A DNA stretch of 22,918 nt from Alphaproteobacteria bacterium (GCA_018969935.1 JAGWXJ010000011.1:1-22918), one strand, 5' to 3'; shown: positions 1 through 7,606, numbered from the stretch's first letter. Translations and numbers: made by a program. The notes: generated from the letters alone by a model not told the origin.

Positions 1-224
1 AAGACGCGCTGGACCACTGGGCCAAGGATGCCGACGTAAAAGTCGTCTGGGAAAGCAAGGATACCTTCCCCTTGCCTGAAACCATCAAAACCAAAGGCTC
101 CTTCGAGGAAGCGGTGACCCAGGTGCTCAAGCAATATGCGGGGCAGGAAGTCCACCCCACCGCCCAGCTGAATACTGACCCCAAAACGGGTGAACGGGCG
201 CTTATCATCACCACAGGCAAATAA
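1..224 (+). CDS. TcpQ-like C-terminal domain protein, 3' fragment
   Basis: The reading frame enters from the left edge (first full codon at 3) and stops with TAA at 222-224, giving 73 visible residues and no start. The segment reads DALDHWAKDADVKVVWESKD, followed by a Gly-Ser-Phe-Glu-Glu-Ala-Val stretch and a C-terminal beta-like tail ending ITTGK. The 'WA...VVWES...PLPETI...GSFEEAV' pattern resembles the TcpQ / toxin-coregulated-pilus Q C-terminal domain, found in periplasmic or outer-membrane accessory proteins of type IV pili and related secretion systems. It lies 113 bases upstream of the secreted coiled-coil gene on the same strand, so both may belong to one envelope apparatus. Family assignment is by motif memory on a fragment and is moderate. 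The upstream part, which would show a signal peptide or pilus context, is outside the window. Confidence 0.55.
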   Translation, partial: DALDHWAKDADVKVVWESKDTFPLPETIKTKGSFEEAVTQVLKQYAGQEVHPTAQLNTDPKTGERALIITTGK

Positions 225-252
225 AGGTTTCTGGCCCAAGAGCACCCAAACG

Positions 253-267
253 TTAACAAACTGTTAA
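253..267. promoter_or_regulatory. CtrA-like binding box (TTAA-N7-TTAA)
   Basis: TTAACAAACTGTTAA is a perfect 6-bp inverted repeat with a 3-nt centre, and it also matches TTAA-N7-TTAA. Read on the minus strand and one base further it is TTAA-N7-TTAAC, the full consensus for the alphaproteobacterial cell-cycle regulator CtrA. It lies 8 bp upstream of a candidate -35 element. A GATTC (GANTC, the CcrM methylation site) occurs at 317-321 in the same leader. That CtrA binds here is inference; another dyad-binding repressor is possible. Confidence 0.5.
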
Positions 268-275
268 TGTAGCGC

Positions 276-304
276 TTCACTCCCTTCCGCGACGCAGGTA
301 TCCT
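276..304 (+). promoter_or_regulatory. Candidate sigma70-like promoter of the coiled-coil gene
   Basis: TTCACT (276-281) and TATCCT (299-304) are separated by exactly 17 nt and each matches four of six consensus positions. Initiation would be near 311, giving a leader of about 27 nt before the ATG at 338. The CtrA-like box is immediately upstream. The hexamers are individually weak, so the call rests on spacing and context. Confidence 0.35.
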
Positions 305-337
305 GTATTAAGCGGTGATTCGTATGTGAGGTTTTGG

Positions 338-3300
338 ATGATGTCGCGCGGCAAATTTTTAACGCTCCTCGGGGCGGGTGCTTCCCTGATGGTTCTTTCG
401 GCTAACGCTATGGCGGCAGCCGATCAGACGTTCTCGCCAACAGGCAGTTGGTCGGTCAATCGGGTTGACCCAAAAAACGGCGGCTCGCCTTACTGCACGC
501 TGGGCCGCAGCTTTGATGGCGGCATGGTTGTTACCTTCGCCCGCAATACGGAAGGTGAAGGCACGGTCGCTATCGACTTCCAGCAGCCGCTGTTCCAGCC
601 TAACCAGACATACCGTATTTCCCTGCAGGCCGGTTACGGCCTCAAGCGCGAATTCCTCACGCGCCCTGCAACGCCCAACGCCCTTGTGCTGCGCACGGGG
701 CAGGACCCCCAGTTCTTCAGCGCCCTCTCGGGCAGCACGGATATGGGCGTTATCTTCGATAACGGCCGCTATGCATTCTCGATGCCCGATTTCCGTATGG
801 GCGAGGCGCAACTGGCTGGCTGTATTGGTGACTCGCCCGCGCAAATGCCACGCACGCCTGAAGCCGATACCGACAACGCCGCGCTTAACCAGCTGCGTTC
901 CGAAATCGATGCCTTGAAACAGGAAAACGCATCAATCGCAGCTTCCTTGCGCCAAAGCAACGCCGCGCCCACGCGCGACAACATGGTAAAAGGTTCGGCT
1001 GAAAGCGATGCGCTTCTGGCCAAGCTGTCATCCCTCGAAAACGAAAAGACCGCGCTGGTTGAAAACCTGCAAAACGAACGTTCCCGCCAGCAGCAGGAAG
1101 CGCAGGATGAGGAAACGCTGCGTCAGGCCCTCGCCGACCAGAAAAACCTCAAGGACATGCTGGAATCCGAGCGCCAGCAACGCGCCCAGCTGGAAGCAGC
1201 CTTGCAGGATAAAACCGCCGAAGCCGAAAAGCGTGGCGAACTCCGTGCCCGTATCCAGCAACTTGAATCCAGCAATGCCGAATTGAAATCGCTCCGTGAA
1301 GCCGTGGATGCCGAACGCGCCAAACGCCTGCTGGCCGAAAAGCAGTTGCAGGACCAGAAAGCCGCCTCCGCCGCCACGCTCGAGGATCAGGAACGCCTGC
1401 GCGCCCGCGTAAGCGAGCTTGAAACACGCAACGCCGTGCTGCAGGAAACCGCAACACAGTTTGAAAATACCAAGGTCCAGCTTCAATCCTCGCAAAGCCG
1501 CGCAATGGAAGAGCAATCCCGCCGCGAGGCCGCTGAAAAAGCACTGAAGGAAGTGCAGATGTCGGCCAGCGAGCGCGAGGTCAAGCTCGCAAGCCTCCAG
1601 TCCCAGATGCAACTGGAGCGCCAGAAGCTCGAAAGCTCCCTGCTTACCAAGGAAACCGCGCTGACCAAACAGCACTCCGAGGAAGTCGCCCGCCTGAACA
1701 TGGAGATAGAAAAACTCCGTGCCGTCGGCGCCGAAAAGGACAGGATCGCCGAGCAGTATTCATCCGAGCAGGCGCGCCGAGCCGCCGTTGAAAAAGCGCT
1801 GATGGAAGCGCAGCAATCGATTGGCGAAAAGGAAGCCCGCCTCAACATGCTGCAAACGCAGATGGAAACCGAGCGTATGAAGCTTCAAAACGCCGTTGCC
1901 GCCAAGGAAACCGAGCTTTCGCAGCAGCACGCATCCGAAATCGCGCGCTTGAATTCCGAAATTTCGAGCCTCCGTAACGAAGGCCTCAAGAAAGAGGAAC
2001 TCTCGCAAAACTATACGGCCGAGGCCGCACGCCGCGCCGCAGCCGAGAGGGAACTCAACGCTGCCCGTGCAGCCGTGTCCGAACAGCAGGCAAAACTGGA
2101 TGCCGAGCGTATGCAACTCCAGAAAACCTCGATGCAAAAAGAGGAGCTTGCACAAAACTTTACGGCTGAAACCGCACGCCGCGCCGCAGCCGAACAGCAG
2201 TTGAATGCCGCCCGTGCCGCCGTGGCCGAGCAGGAAGCAAAGTTGGCGGCAATCAAGGCGCAGGCCGAGACGGAACGCGCCAAACTACAGCAAACTGAAT
2301 CCCAGAAGGCGGAAGAGGCGGCCCGCCGTACCGCGGTCGAAAAGCAGCTTGAAGAAGCACGCAAGGCCGTAAACGAACAGGAAGCAAGACTGGCGGCAAT
2401 CAAGGCGCAAGCGGAAGCGGAGCGTGCAAAGCTTGAGCAATCAGAATCTCAAAAGATTGCGGAGGCTGCTAGAAGGGAATTGGCAGAAAGGCAGTTGGAA
2501 GAGGCAAGAAAGGCTGTAAACGAACAGGAAGCAAAACTGGCTACCATTATGGAACGCGCAAACACCGAGCGCGAGAAATGGCAGCAGGCCGAAACCCAGA
2601 AAGCAACGGAAGCCGCCCGCCGCGAGGCAGCCGAGCGTGAAATCAACGCCATGCGTGCCTCGATGGGCGAGCAGCAGGACAAACTTACAAAGCTTGATGC
2701 CGAACGTGCATCGCTTGTCCAGCAGCTTGAAAAGGAACGCGCCGAGGCCGCAAAGGCCCGCGTGCTTGAAGCTGATAATGCGCGCCTCAAGGATATGTCG
2801 GCTAAGCTGGCCGAGCTTGAGGCGAAAAATACCAAGCTGGTCGAAGAGGTGCAGGTGGCCAAAACCCGCACAACCGAAGCCGAAAAAGCGGCAGCTATGG
2901 CTGGCTCGGCAGCCGAAATCAAGGCCAAGGCCGAAGCCGATAAGAACGAGCTTAAAACACTCCTGGAAGCCGAAAAGGCGCGCCGCATGAAACTAGAGGA
3001 AATTGCGGCAAAAGGCGGCGATTCCGATGCCAAACTGCGCGAGATCGAAACCCAGATGGGTGAGCTTGCAAAACGCAACGAGGAACTTGAAAAATCCTTG
3101 AAGGAAGAGCAGTCGAAAATAAAAACAGCTGAAGCTGAGCGCGCCGACCAGCTGGCAAAACAGCTTGCGGCCATGAAGGCCGACAACGAAATGCTGGCAG
3201 CCAAACTGGCGTCGGCACAAAAGGCCCCGCAATCGGCTGAAAACGATGCCCAGATAGAAGCACTCAAGAAGTCACAGGAAGAACTGAACAGGCAGCTGGC

Positions 3301-5041
3301 AGCCCTGAAGGATGAAAACGCCCGCATTCTGTCATCAAAAGGCGGCGAAGCAGTTGTTGTGGCCGATGACAGCAAAATGGGTGAAATGCTGGCCGAAACC
3401 AAATCCTCCCTCGCAAGCGTGGCAGCCGAGCGCGATGAATACCGCAACCTGCTTCAACGCGAACGCCTCGAGAAAAAACCCGACGCCGCGAAAAGCGAAA
3501 CGGGCGAAGCCGCAGGCCTCAATGCCCAGATTGCGGCCATGGAAGAGGAACGCGCGGAACTCATCCGTGAACTGGAATACGAACGTTCGCGCAATGAACA
3601 GATCGCGCAAGGCCACGAAGCCCCGCCCGCATCCGGCAAATCCAAAAAAATTATCTCGCAGGAACTGGCCAAGCTGGAATCCGAAAAGGACAAGCTGAAA
3701 AAGCAGCTGGAAGTCGCCCAGAACGACATCATAGAAGCCCGCCGCATGGCCAAAACAGCGCCTTCTTCGGGCGTTGCCGCATCAGGCGATGTTGCCCAGC
3801 TGATCGAGGAAAACAAAAAACTGCAAACCGAGCTGGCAATCGCGGCACAAGGCGGCAAAGGCGATACGAAGGCCATGCAGTCCGAAATCATGGCACTGCG
3901 CGCGCAAAACAGCGTCCTTTCCGACGAGATGAACAAACGTCTGGCCGCAGCACCAAGCCGTGCGCAGGTTGCAAACGCGGTGGCACAGGCCGAATTCACG
4001 ACCAAGCAGGCCGAGGCCAAGGCCCGCGCCGAAATGGCAGGGCAGGTGCAAACGCTTGAAACCCGCTACGCCGCAGTGGAAGCCGAAAATATCAGGCTCT
4101 CGCAGGCTTTGGCCGCAGCTGGCCAGCGCGCCATGCCGGTCCAGCCCGCACAAAAACTGCCCGTTGCCCAAATCGATGAAAACCGCATAGCCGCAATGGA
4201 AGCCGAAAACATCCGCCTCGCGCAGGCGCTTGCACAGGCCAATAACCGCCCTGCCGAAGTGCGCACGGTTGAAGTGCCCGCACATGCAGACCAAACGCGC
4301 ATGGCAGCCATGGAATCGGAGAACATCAGGCTCGCGCAGGAACTGGCAAAGGCCCGCGTACAGCCTATTGTCGACATGACGGATGGCTCGCAACAGCAGC
4401 CGCAAATGCAGCAACCCCAACAGGTTGCAATGACCGCGCAAATGCAAGCGCCTGTTGCGGCACCTGTGCAGCAGGTCGCTTACAAATCCATGCCCGTGCC
4501 GCAGGCCGCGCCGCAAACCCCGCCCGCCATGTATACGCCCGCATCGATCCCCGCAACCGTGCCGCAAACACAGCCGCAAGTGGCCGATGTCGGCCCAAGT
4601 GGCAAGGATATCGAAAGCTATCTGCGTCGCGCAGGCATTGCGCTTGTAAACGGGCTCGAGAAAGTCAAAAAGGTATCCACGCGCGGTTTTGCAGCCTTCC
4701 GTTGGGATACTGGCGTTGTGTACGGCACGGCCGAACAAAGCGTGATGGATAAATCCCAGTTCGGGAATGCCGTCACTGCCTACCTTCAAAAAACCAAGGA
4801 CCGTTGCTCCGGTACCTTCGACCAGTCCTTTGACGCATCGCAGGTATCTGCCAACCGCGACATCGTGGTGGCTGACGTAGCCTGCATCATGCCGGACGGC
4901 ATGGGGGCAGGGGCCGCGGTATTGTTCTTCTATAAGGACGGTATGTTCAACGTGGTTGCCCACGAAGGCGAAATCCGCCAGTTCGATCAGGCGATGAACA
5001 CGCGCGATACCCTCGCACGCTTCATGGATAGCGCCCTTTAA
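338..5041 (+). CDS. Secreted giant coiled-coil protein with internal 85/49-residue repeats
   Basis: I do not recognise a named family. The start is placed at ATG 338 (1567 residues) because GAGG at 328-331 sits 6 nt upstream. ATG 341 is equally possible, and the in-frame GTG at 326 lies on the ribosome-binding site. A signal peptide is clear (hydrophobic LTLLGAGASLMVLS, cleavage near AMAA/AD). Residues about 30-175 form a small globular domain with two cysteines (PYCTLG and LAGCIG). Residues about 185-1370 are almost continuous charged coiled coil rich in Glu, Ala, Lys and Arg, including five 49-residue and two 85-residue repeats. Three copies of an 'A(M/V)EAENIRLAQAL' motif, a Gln/Pro-rich linker (about 1350-1420) and a C-terminal globular domain (about 1420-1567) with two more cysteines (DRCSGT, DVACIM) follow. 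This suggests a long periplasmic or surface rod or spacer with folded ends. Function is unknown; the TcpQ-like neighbour hints at a secretion or pilus apparatus. Confidence 0.85.
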   Translation: MMSRGKFLTLLGAGASLMVLSANAMAAADQTFSPTGSWSVNRVDPKNGGSPYCTLGRSFDGGMVVTFARNTEGEGTVAIDFQQPLFQPNQTYRISLQAGYGLKREFLTRPATPNALVLRTGQDPQFFSALSGSTDMGVIFDNGRYAFSMPDFRMGEAQLAGCIGDSPAQMPRTPEADTDNAALNQLRSEIDALKQENASIAASLRQSNAAPTRDNMVKGSAESDALLAKLSSLENEKTALVENLQNERSRQQQEAQDEETLRQALADQKNLKDMLESERQQRAQLEAALQDKTAEAEKRGELRARIQQLESSNAELKSLREAVDAERAKRLLAEKQLQDQKAASAATLEDQERLRARVSELETRNAVLQETATQFENTKVQLQSSQSRAMEEQSRREAAEKALKEVQMSASEREVKLASLQSQMQLERQKLESSLLTKETALTKQHSEEVARLNMEIEKLRAVGAEKDRIAEQYSSEQARRAAVEKALMEAQQSIGEKEARLNMLQTQMETERMKLQNAVAAKETELSQQHASEIARLNSEISSLRNEGLKKEELSQNYTAEAARRAAAERELNAARAAVSEQQAKLDAERMQLQKTSMQKEELAQNFTAETARRAAAEQQLNAARAAVAEQEAKLAAIKAQAETERAKLQQTESQKAEEAARRTAVEKQLEEARKAVNEQEARLAAIKAQAEAERAKLEQSESQKIAEAARRELAERQLEEARKAVNEQEAKLATIMERANTEREKWQQAETQKATEAARREAAEREINAMRASMGEQQDKLTKLDAERASLVQQLEKERAEAAKARVLEADNARLKDMSAKLAELEAKNTKLVEEVQVAKTRTTEAEKAAAMAGSAAEIKAKAEADKNELKTLLEAEKARRMKLEEIAAKGGDSDAKLREIETQMGELAKRNEELEKSLKEEQSKIKTAEAERADQLAKQLAAMKADNEMLAAKLASAQKAPQSAENDAQIEALKKSQEELNRQLAALKDENARILSSKGGEAVVVADDSKMGEMLAETKSSLASVAAERDEYRNLLQRERLEKKPDAAKSETGEAAGLNAQIAAMEEERAELIRELEYERSRNEQIAQGHEAPPASGKSKKIISQELAKLESEKDKLKKQLEVAQNDIIEARRMAKTAPSSGVAASGDVAQLIEENKKLQTELAIAAQGGKGDTKAMQSEIMALRAQNSVLSDEMNKRLAAAPSRAQVANAVAQAEFTTKQAEAKARAEMAGQVQTLETRYAAVEAENIRLSQALAAAGQRAMPVQPAQKLPVAQIDENRIAAMEAENIRLAQALAQANNRPAEVRTVEVPAHADQTRMAAMESENIRLAQELAKARVQPIVDMTDGSQQQPQMQQPQQVAMTAQMQAPVAAPVQQVAYKSMPVPQAAPQTPPAMYTPASIPATVPQTQPQVADVGPSGKDIESYLRRAGIALVNGLEKVKKVSTRGFAAFRWDTGVVYGTAEQSVMDKSQFGNAVTAYLQKTKDRCSGTFDQSFDASQVSANRDIVVADVACIMPDGMGAGAAVLFFYKDGMFNVVAHEGEIRQFDQAMNTRDTLARFMDSAL
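1517..2761 (+). repeat. In-frame tandem repeat array: two 255-bp units, then five 147-bp units
   Basis: Repeat units begin at the recurring (A/S)RRxxxE motif at 1517, 1772, 2027, 2174, 2321, 2468 and 2615. The first two are 255 bp apart (85 codons) and the later ones exactly 147 bp (49 codons, seven heptads). The unit at 2027 joins the start of an 85-residue unit directly to its end (…KEELAQNFTAE), as expected from an internal 36-codon deletion that then founded the 49-residue series. The units at 2321 and 2468 share a 19-nt identical run beginning at 2369 and 2516. Confidence 0.85.
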
Positions 5042-5052
5042 GGATTTAAAAC

Positions 5053-5087
5053 TTAGGGATTCCGCCGCTTTTCGCCGGAATTCCTAA
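5053..5087. terminator. Hairpin after the coiled-coil gene, possible terminator
   Basis: TTAGGGATTCCG (5053-5064) pairs with CGGAATTCCTAA (5076-5087) over 12 bp with one G-U pair and an 11-nt loop. It lies 12 nt after the stop codon. On the plus strand it is followed by AAAAATTTAATT rather than a U-tract, so it may be a weak or Rho-assisted terminator or an mRNA 3' stabiliser. Confidence 0.5.
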
Positions 5088-5133
5088 AAATTTAATTAAA
5101 ATTTTCGGTAACTGTTTCCTAATCTTTACTCCT

Positions 5134-5139
5134 TATGAT
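5134..5139 (+). promoter_or_regulatory. Candidate -10 element of the PAS-GGDEF-EAL gene
   Basis: TATGAT matches the sigma70 -10 consensus at five of six positions and lies 27 nt upstream of the GTG start in an AT-rich 125-bp gap. No good -35 hexamer is seen at 16-18 nt spacing, so the promoter call is tentative. Confidence 0.3.
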
Positions 5140-5166
5140 GGTAGTGAAAAGAGATAGGGAATTACC

Positions 5167-6855
5167 GTGATTTTCGATGAAACCAGACTAAGGGAAGCCG
5201 TCCATGCCGATTTGGGGCAGGTTGGTCTTGTCTGGAACTTTTCGGACTCCTCCCTCGTATGGCGCGGTAATCCTGCTAGTGTTTTAGGCCTCGTCAACGA
5301 GGAAATCCCGCACACCGCTTCCACCCTTAAAACCCTTATTAACCCGCAGGACCTGCCAAATCTGATGACAGCCCTGCAATCCCACGTTAACCGCCTCGAT
5401 ATCGAGCAAAACGAACACGGCATCCGCGTAAGCGAGCCGTTCCGCCTGCGCATGCGCGACGGCACGCACCAGAAACTCCGCCTTGAAGGCCGTCTGGCCC
5501 TTGATGAAGCAACAGGCGGCGCCATTCTCTCCGGCCTTGTCATGCAGGATGTGGAATTGGGTGATAGGGGCCAGCTGGCCGGCGTCATGTCGGGCCGTAC
5601 GGCAATCGCAGCCGCCCTTGAACATATCCTTCTCTCCCGCAGCGCGGCCATCCGCAACCGCGGCTACTTCATGGCCTTGGGCCTTGACCGAGTGGGCCTT
5701 CTTAATGCCGCACACGGCGCATCGTTTGTAGACTCGGTTTTGAGCGAAGTCGAAAAACGCCTCAACAGTTTCCTTGTGGGCAAGGCGCATGTCGGCCGTA
5801 TGTCCGGCGATGTATACGGCCTTATTTTCGAGGACCTCCAGCACGCACAGGCCGACGCACTGGCCGCAGCCCTGCTGCAACTCTTTACCAGCACCCCGGT
5901 CATGACCCTCCATGGTCCTGTCATGATAGGCCTTTCCATCGGTGGTGCCGCCCTCCTGACCGCCGAAGAAAAGGGCAGCGATGTCGTTGCCCGTGCCGAG
6001 GCCGCCTTGGGTGAAGCCAAACAAAAAGGCCGTGGCCGCTTTATCGTGTCCACGCCCATGCACGAAAAGCGCGATCGCGCCCGCAATCTCCTTGAGGGCG
6101 GCCACGCTGTCTACAAGGCACTGGAAGAAGGCCGCATGCGCATGGCCTACCAGCCTGTCATGGACATGATGTCGGGCAAGGTATCCTTCTTCGAATGCCT
6201 CATCCGCATGGTCGATAACGAAGGCAAGCTCGTAGCCGCTGAAAAATTCATCCCGTCCCTCGAGGAATTGGGCATGATGCGCCTTCTGGATTTATACAGC
6301 CTTCACAGCGCCATCCGCGAACTGGAAGGCTTTGGCGATATCCAGCTTTCCGTCAACGTATCCAACCAGTCGCTCATCGATGCCTCCTGGTTGCGCGCAG
6401 CTGTTTCGCTTCTGTCTGGCAAACCGCATGTGGCTAACCGCCTGATTATCGAGATCACGGAAAGCAGCGCCATGAACGATGTGGATGCCGCCTCCCGCGT
6501 TATCCGCACCCTCAAGGATCTGGGCTGCCGCATTGCACTTGATGACTTTGGCGCAGGCTCGACATCCTTCATGCAGCTTAAAAAGCTTGCGGTTGATATC
6601 GTCAAAATCGACAAAGCCTACATCCGTGACATCAGCGACCCTATCAACCACCTCTTCGTAACCTCGCTGCTGGCATTGGCCAACGGCATGGGCCTCAAAA
6701 CGGTTGCCGAAGGCGCCGAAACGAAAGAGGAAGCGGAGATGCTCAAAATCGGCGGTATCAGCCACGTTCAGGGTTATGCCATCGGCTTCCCTTCTATCGA
6801 AAGATTGTGGCTGCCAAAAAACCACGAACAGCGCCTGCAGAAAAACGCAGGCTAG
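5167..6855 (+). CDS. PAS / degenerate GGDEF / EAL c-di-GMP phosphodiesterase candidate
   Basis: 562 residues, probably cytoplasmic: no signal peptide or membrane segment is seen. A PAS-like fold covers about residues 15-135. The GGDEF domain (about 140-300) is degenerate, with the signature site reading SGDVY at 213-217, so cyclase activity is unlikely and a GTP-sensing or structural role is typical for such domains. The EAL domain (about 310-550) keeps the catalytic set: E343 in ECLIR (in place of EALLR), the Asn of NVSNQSL, the Glu of EITES, D459-D460 in DDFGAG, the Lys of VKIDKAYI, the Glu of VAEGAET and QGY near the end. Hydrolysis of c-di-GMP to pGpG is therefore plausible. The start is GTG 5167, with AGGGA at 5156-5160 six bases upstream; no ATG fits as well. 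It is monocistronic, followed by a strong terminator. Its target is unknown; the secreted coiled-coil protein is the nearest candidate output. Confidence 0.88.
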   Translation: MIFDETRLREAVHADLGQVGLVWNFSDSSLVWRGNPASVLGLVNEEIPHTASTLKTLINPQDLPNLMTALQSHVNRLDIEQNEHGIRVSEPFRLRMRDGTHQKLRLEGRLALDEATGGAILSGLVMQDVELGDRGQLAGVMSGRTAIAAALEHILLSRSAAIRNRGYFMALGLDRVGLLNAAHGASFVDSVLSEVEKRLNSFLVGKAHVGRMSGDVYGLIFEDLQHAQADALAAALLQLFTSTPVMTLHGPVMIGLSIGGAALLTAEEKGSDVVARAEAALGEAKQKGRGRFIVSTPMHEKRDRARNLLEGGHAVYKALEEGRMRMAYQPVMDMMSGKVSFFECLIRMVDNEGKLVAAEKFIPSLEELGMMRLLDLYSLHSAIRELEGFGDIQLSVNVSNQSLIDASWLRAAVSLLSGKPHVANRLIIEITESSAMNDVDAASRVIRTLKDLGCRIALDDFGAGSTSFMQLKKLAVDIVKIDKAYIRDISDPINHLFVTSLLALANGMGLKTVAEGAETKEEAEMLKIGGISHVQGYAIGFPSIERLWLPKNHEQRLQKNAG

Positions 6856-6858
6856 AAA

Positions 6859-6881
6859 AAAGGGGCCTTCAAGGCCCCTTT
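6859..6881. terminator. Bidirectional intrinsic terminator between the EAL gene and phaR
   Basis: AAAGGGGCCT (6859-6868) pairs with AGGCCCCTTT (6872-6881), a perfect 10-bp stem with a 3-nt loop. On the plus strand TGTTTT follows. On the minus strand a run of T (complement of the A-run at 6856-6861) follows, so it can end both convergent transcripts. Confidence 0.9.
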
Positions 6882-6902
6882 GTTTTGCTTGCCGGCTTGT
6901 GC

Positions 6903-7526
6903 TTACTGGATAAGCCCGCGAAGTTCTTCCTGAAGCTTCGTAATCGTCTGCTTCAGTTCACGCACTTTTTCATCGCGCGTCATCGGGCGTGCATTGCCGC
7001 CAGCTGCTGGTTTGGCTTCGGCCTGCTGCGCACCATTGGGGAACACTTTGAACGGCGAGAACATGTTCATGGTTTTGGAGAACATCTCGATGTTCTTGCG
7101 GTTCAGTTCCTCGAAGCTTTGGCCGCCCGGCATCATACCGGCTGGCATCATGCCCGCGAACGACTTGCTCATGGAGCTGCGCAAGGTTTCCTGATGGGCG
7201 ACAAAGTTCTGCAGTGCCTGCTCAAGGTAGTTGGGTACAAGGCCTTGCATGCCGTCACCATAAAACTTGATGAGGGTGCGCAGGAAGTTGGGGGGCAGCA
7301 TGCTCTGGCCGCGGGCTTCCTGTTCAACGATAATTTGCGTCAGCACTTGCTGCGTAAGGTCTTCGGTGGTCTTGGCGTCTTGAACGACGAACTCCTGACC
7401 TTCCTTGATCATCTCGCACAGGTCATCGAGCGTAACGTAAGAGCTGCGGCCGGTATCGTACAAACGGCGGTTCGCATATTTTTTGACGACAACAACATCA
7501 TCTTTCCTCTTGCGCGGGCGTACCAT
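6903..7526 (-). CDS. phaR: Polyhydroxyalkanoate synthesis regulator PhaR
   Basis: 207 residues. The N-terminal PHB/PHA accumulation regulator DNA-binding domain is evident: KKYANRRLYDTGRSSYVTLD, followed by DLCEMIKEGQEFVVQDAKT, about residues 14-75. Next is a PHB_acc-type segment (LPPNFLRTLIKFYGDGMQG…LEQALQNF), a Met/Gly-rich linker and a C-terminal helical segment (VRELKQTITKLQEELRGL) suitable for oligomerisation. In characterised bacteria PhaR binds DNA and PHB granules, repressing phasin and its own gene until polymer appears. The ATG at 7526 has AAGGAG (7536-7541, minus strand) at ideal spacing. It is divergent from phaC, and its -10 is overlapped by an inverted repeat. The gene ends at the shared bidirectional terminator. 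Confidence 0.93.
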   Translation of the reverse strand: MVRPRKRKDDVVVVKKYANRRLYDTGRSSYVTLDDLCEMIKEGQEFVVQDAKTTEDLTQQVLTQIIVEQEARGQSMLPPNFLRTLIKFYGDGMQGLVPNYLEQALQNFVAHQETLRSSMSKSFAGMMPAGMMPGGQSFEELNRKNIEMFSKTMNMFSPFKVFPNGAQQAEAKPAAGGNARPMTRDEKVRELKQTITKLQEELRGLIQ

Positions 7527-7551
7527 CGCTGAATTCTCCTTGTGGCTGGAA

Positions 7552-7572
7552 ATAATGTGATTTCGCCATTAT
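7552..7572. promoter_or_regulatory. Inverted repeat ATAATG-N9-CATTAT, candidate PhaR operator
   Basis: ATAATG (7552-7557) and CATTAT (7567-7572) form a perfect 6-bp dyad with a 9-nt spacer between divergent phaR and phaC. The right arm overlaps the phaR -10 element, so a bound protein would block phaR transcription. Recognition by PhaR is inferred from position, not from a known consensus. Confidence 0.4.
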
Positions 7573-7597
7573 ATATGCACAAAACAGGCCAAAACAA
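7568..7597 (-). promoter_or_regulatory. Candidate phaR promoter
   Basis: On the minus strand TTGTTT (7592-7597) and a perfect TATAAT (7568-7573) are 18 nt apart. Initiation near 7561 gives a 5' leader of about 35 nt that includes the AAGGAG at 7536-7541. The -10 is ideal and the -35 weak. Confidence 0.5.
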
Positions 7598-7606
7598 AAG
7601 GGCGAA

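Noticed and set aside
2449..3447. Minus-strand open frame (332 codons), Ser/Ala/Phe-rich, resembling a membrane protein
   Set aside because: It is the antisense shadow of the Glu/Lys/Ala coiled coil; its Ser/Ala/Phe bias is a translation artefact of GAA/GCC/AAG codons.
4381..4600. CAG/CAA-rich stretch considered as a possible microsatellite or CRISPR-like repeat
   Set aside because: It encodes an irregular Gln/Pro linker with no constant repeat unit or spacer structure.
3782..4963. Long minus-strand open frame (393 codons) within the coiled-coil gene
   Set aside because: It is rich in Cys, His, Arg and Leu as expected from the complement of Ala/Glu/Gln codons, has no ribosome-binding site or motif, and lies wholly inside a well-supported gene.
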